6,466 bases of DNA from NCBI GenBank assembly GCA_029882955.1, contig JAOUJX010000245.1, positions 1 to 6,466 of the forward strand. Direction: 5' to 3'. Origin of the DNA: Gammaproteobacteria bacterium. GTDB lineage: Bacteria; Pseudomonadota; Gammaproteobacteria; GCA-001735895. Positions 5,695 through 6,466 of this stretch are shown here, in pieces (position 1 is the first letter of the stretch; each line of letters starts with the position of its first letter). The notes under the pieces are model-generated. The model did not search any database and was not told where the DNA came from. It saw only the letters and a program-made list of their open reading frames with translations. The position numbers and the translations under genes are program-made.

Positions 5695-6466
5695 TCAGGG
5701 TTTTACGGCTCGTGCAATTTCACCGACTAATGCGGGTCCGCGAAAAATTAAACCGCTATAAATCTGTACCAGACTGGCACCCATATCCAATCTTAACTGG
5801 GCCTCCTCGGCAGAGGCAATACCACCAACTGAAATAATTGGAATGGCGTCCTGCAACACGGTATGAAAAGATGTGAGGATATGTCGTGACCGATCCCTCA
5901 CCGCTTCGCCGCTAAGCCCACCAGCCTGATTCGCCAGAGGATGTCCACGCACCGGTTCCCGGTTCAGTGTGGTATTGGTGGCTATCAGGGCATCGACATT
6001 ATGTGCCTGTAAAATATCGGCAATTTGCGGAATTGCTTTTTCGTCCAGGTCGGGTGATATTTTTAATGCCACGGGTCGTCGGTATTGGTGTTGGTCTTCG
6101 AGGCTTTTGCGCGTTTCACTAATGCCGCAGAGCAATTCATTCAAAGCATCTTCATTTTGCAGTTGACGCAATCCTGGCGTGTTGGGAGAAGAGACGTTAA
6201 TGCTGATGTAATCAGCCTGGGTGTAAACTGCTTTAAAACAGGTTTGATAATCTGAGGTCGCCTGAGCAACGGGCGTGGTTAGATTCTTACCGATATTAAT
6301 ACCCAACACGTATGGGCGGGGTTGTGGCGGTAGCTGTTTGAGTAAATACTCGACGCCTTTGTTATTGAAACCCATGCGATTGATGATGCTGTGGTGTCGC
6401 AGTAGTCTGAATAACCGGGGCCTGGGGTTTCCCTGCTGCGGCTTTGGCGTTACCGTGCCAACTTCG
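5695..6466 (-). CDS. pyrD: Dihydroorotate dehydrogenase (quinone), class 2, N terminus cut by the window end
   Basis: About 257 codons, roughly the last three quarters of a ~340-residue enzyme; the frame stays open to the window edge. The ATG at 6375 is not the start: the codons beyond it read EVGTVTPKPQQGNPRPRL then INRMGFNN, which are standard PyrD. Visible hallmarks are MGFNN, GINIGKN, NVSSPNTPG, KISPDL, ATNTTL, GGLSG, ISVGGI and GASLVQIYSG. The Ser of SSPN (codon 6187-6189) is at the position of the class 2 catalytic base, whereas class 1 enzymes use Cys. The FMN enzyme oxidises dihydroorotate to orotate in pyrimidine synthesis and passes electrons to membrane quinone; the missing N terminus would hold the membrane-binding helices. 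RLLRHHSIINRM differs slightly from the usual acidic version of this loop, but length is kept. It precedes the helical-protein gene on the same strand. Confidence 0.96.
   Translation of the reverse strand, partial: EVGTVTPKPQQGNPRPRLFRLLRHHSIINRMGFNNKGVEYLLKQLPPQPRPYVLGINIGKNLTTPVAQATSDYQTCFKAVYTQADYISINVSSPNTPGLRQLQNEDALNELLCGISETRKSLEDQHQYRRPVALKISPDLDEKAIPQIADILQAHNVDALIATNTTLNREPVRGHPLANQAGGLSGEAVRDRSRHILTSFHTVLQDAIPIISVGGIASAEEAQLRLDMGASLVQIYSGLIFRGPALVGEIARAVKP

Noticed and set aside
5295..6166. Plus-strand ORFs antisense to the helical protein gene and pyrD
   Set aside because: They mirror strong minus-strand coding regions; their sequences look like antisense translations of those regions.
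5695..6375. pyrD starting at the ATG complementary to 6373-6375
   Set aside because: The 30 codons before it are standard PyrD sequence, so this Met is internal (the INRMGFNN motif).

Overview
The window looks like chromosomal DNA of a gammaproteobacterium of moderate GC content. This rests on protein resemblance: a class 2 (quinone-linked) PyrD, a bacterial thiopurine methyltransferase, a DUF2797 protein and the tail of an error-prone polymerase DnaE2. I see no insertion sequence, phage gene, tRNA, rRNA or CRISPR array. No gene-free stretch exceeds 300 bases; the longest gap is the AT-rich 224 bases at 1263-1486.

Left part: the window opens inside the 3' end of a dnaE2/imuC-type gene (only the C-terminal OB-fold is present). 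Next comes a possible small unknown ORF at 456-695, whose 3' end overlaps a convergent gene. That gene, 621-1262 on the minus strand, encodes a compact site-2 (M50) membrane metalloprotease.

Middle: an AT-rich divergent intergenic region (1263-1486) carries a near-consensus CRP-type palindrome. It separates the protease gene from a 612-residue membrane protein (plus strand) with six predicted membrane segments, a GAF-like domain and a degenerate GGDEF domain (GQNGL in place of GG[D/E]EF). This is more likely a nucleotide sensor or receptor than a diguanylate cyclase. An exact 17-base repeat links its 5' leader to its own coding region, in the same reading frame.

Right part: tpm and a DUF2797 gene form a tightly coupled plus-strand pair (GTGA stop/start overlap). 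They converge, with a 9-base 3' overlap, on a minus-strand pair: pyrD (its 5' end lies outside the window), followed 77 bases downstream by an uncharacterised helical protein gene.

The genes do not form one evident pathway. They are mostly housekeeping or accessory single genes and pairs. The points most worth a second look are the degenerate GGDEF receptor with its odd leader, and the DUF2797 protein, which combines cysteine pairs with a GIY-YIG-like motif order.
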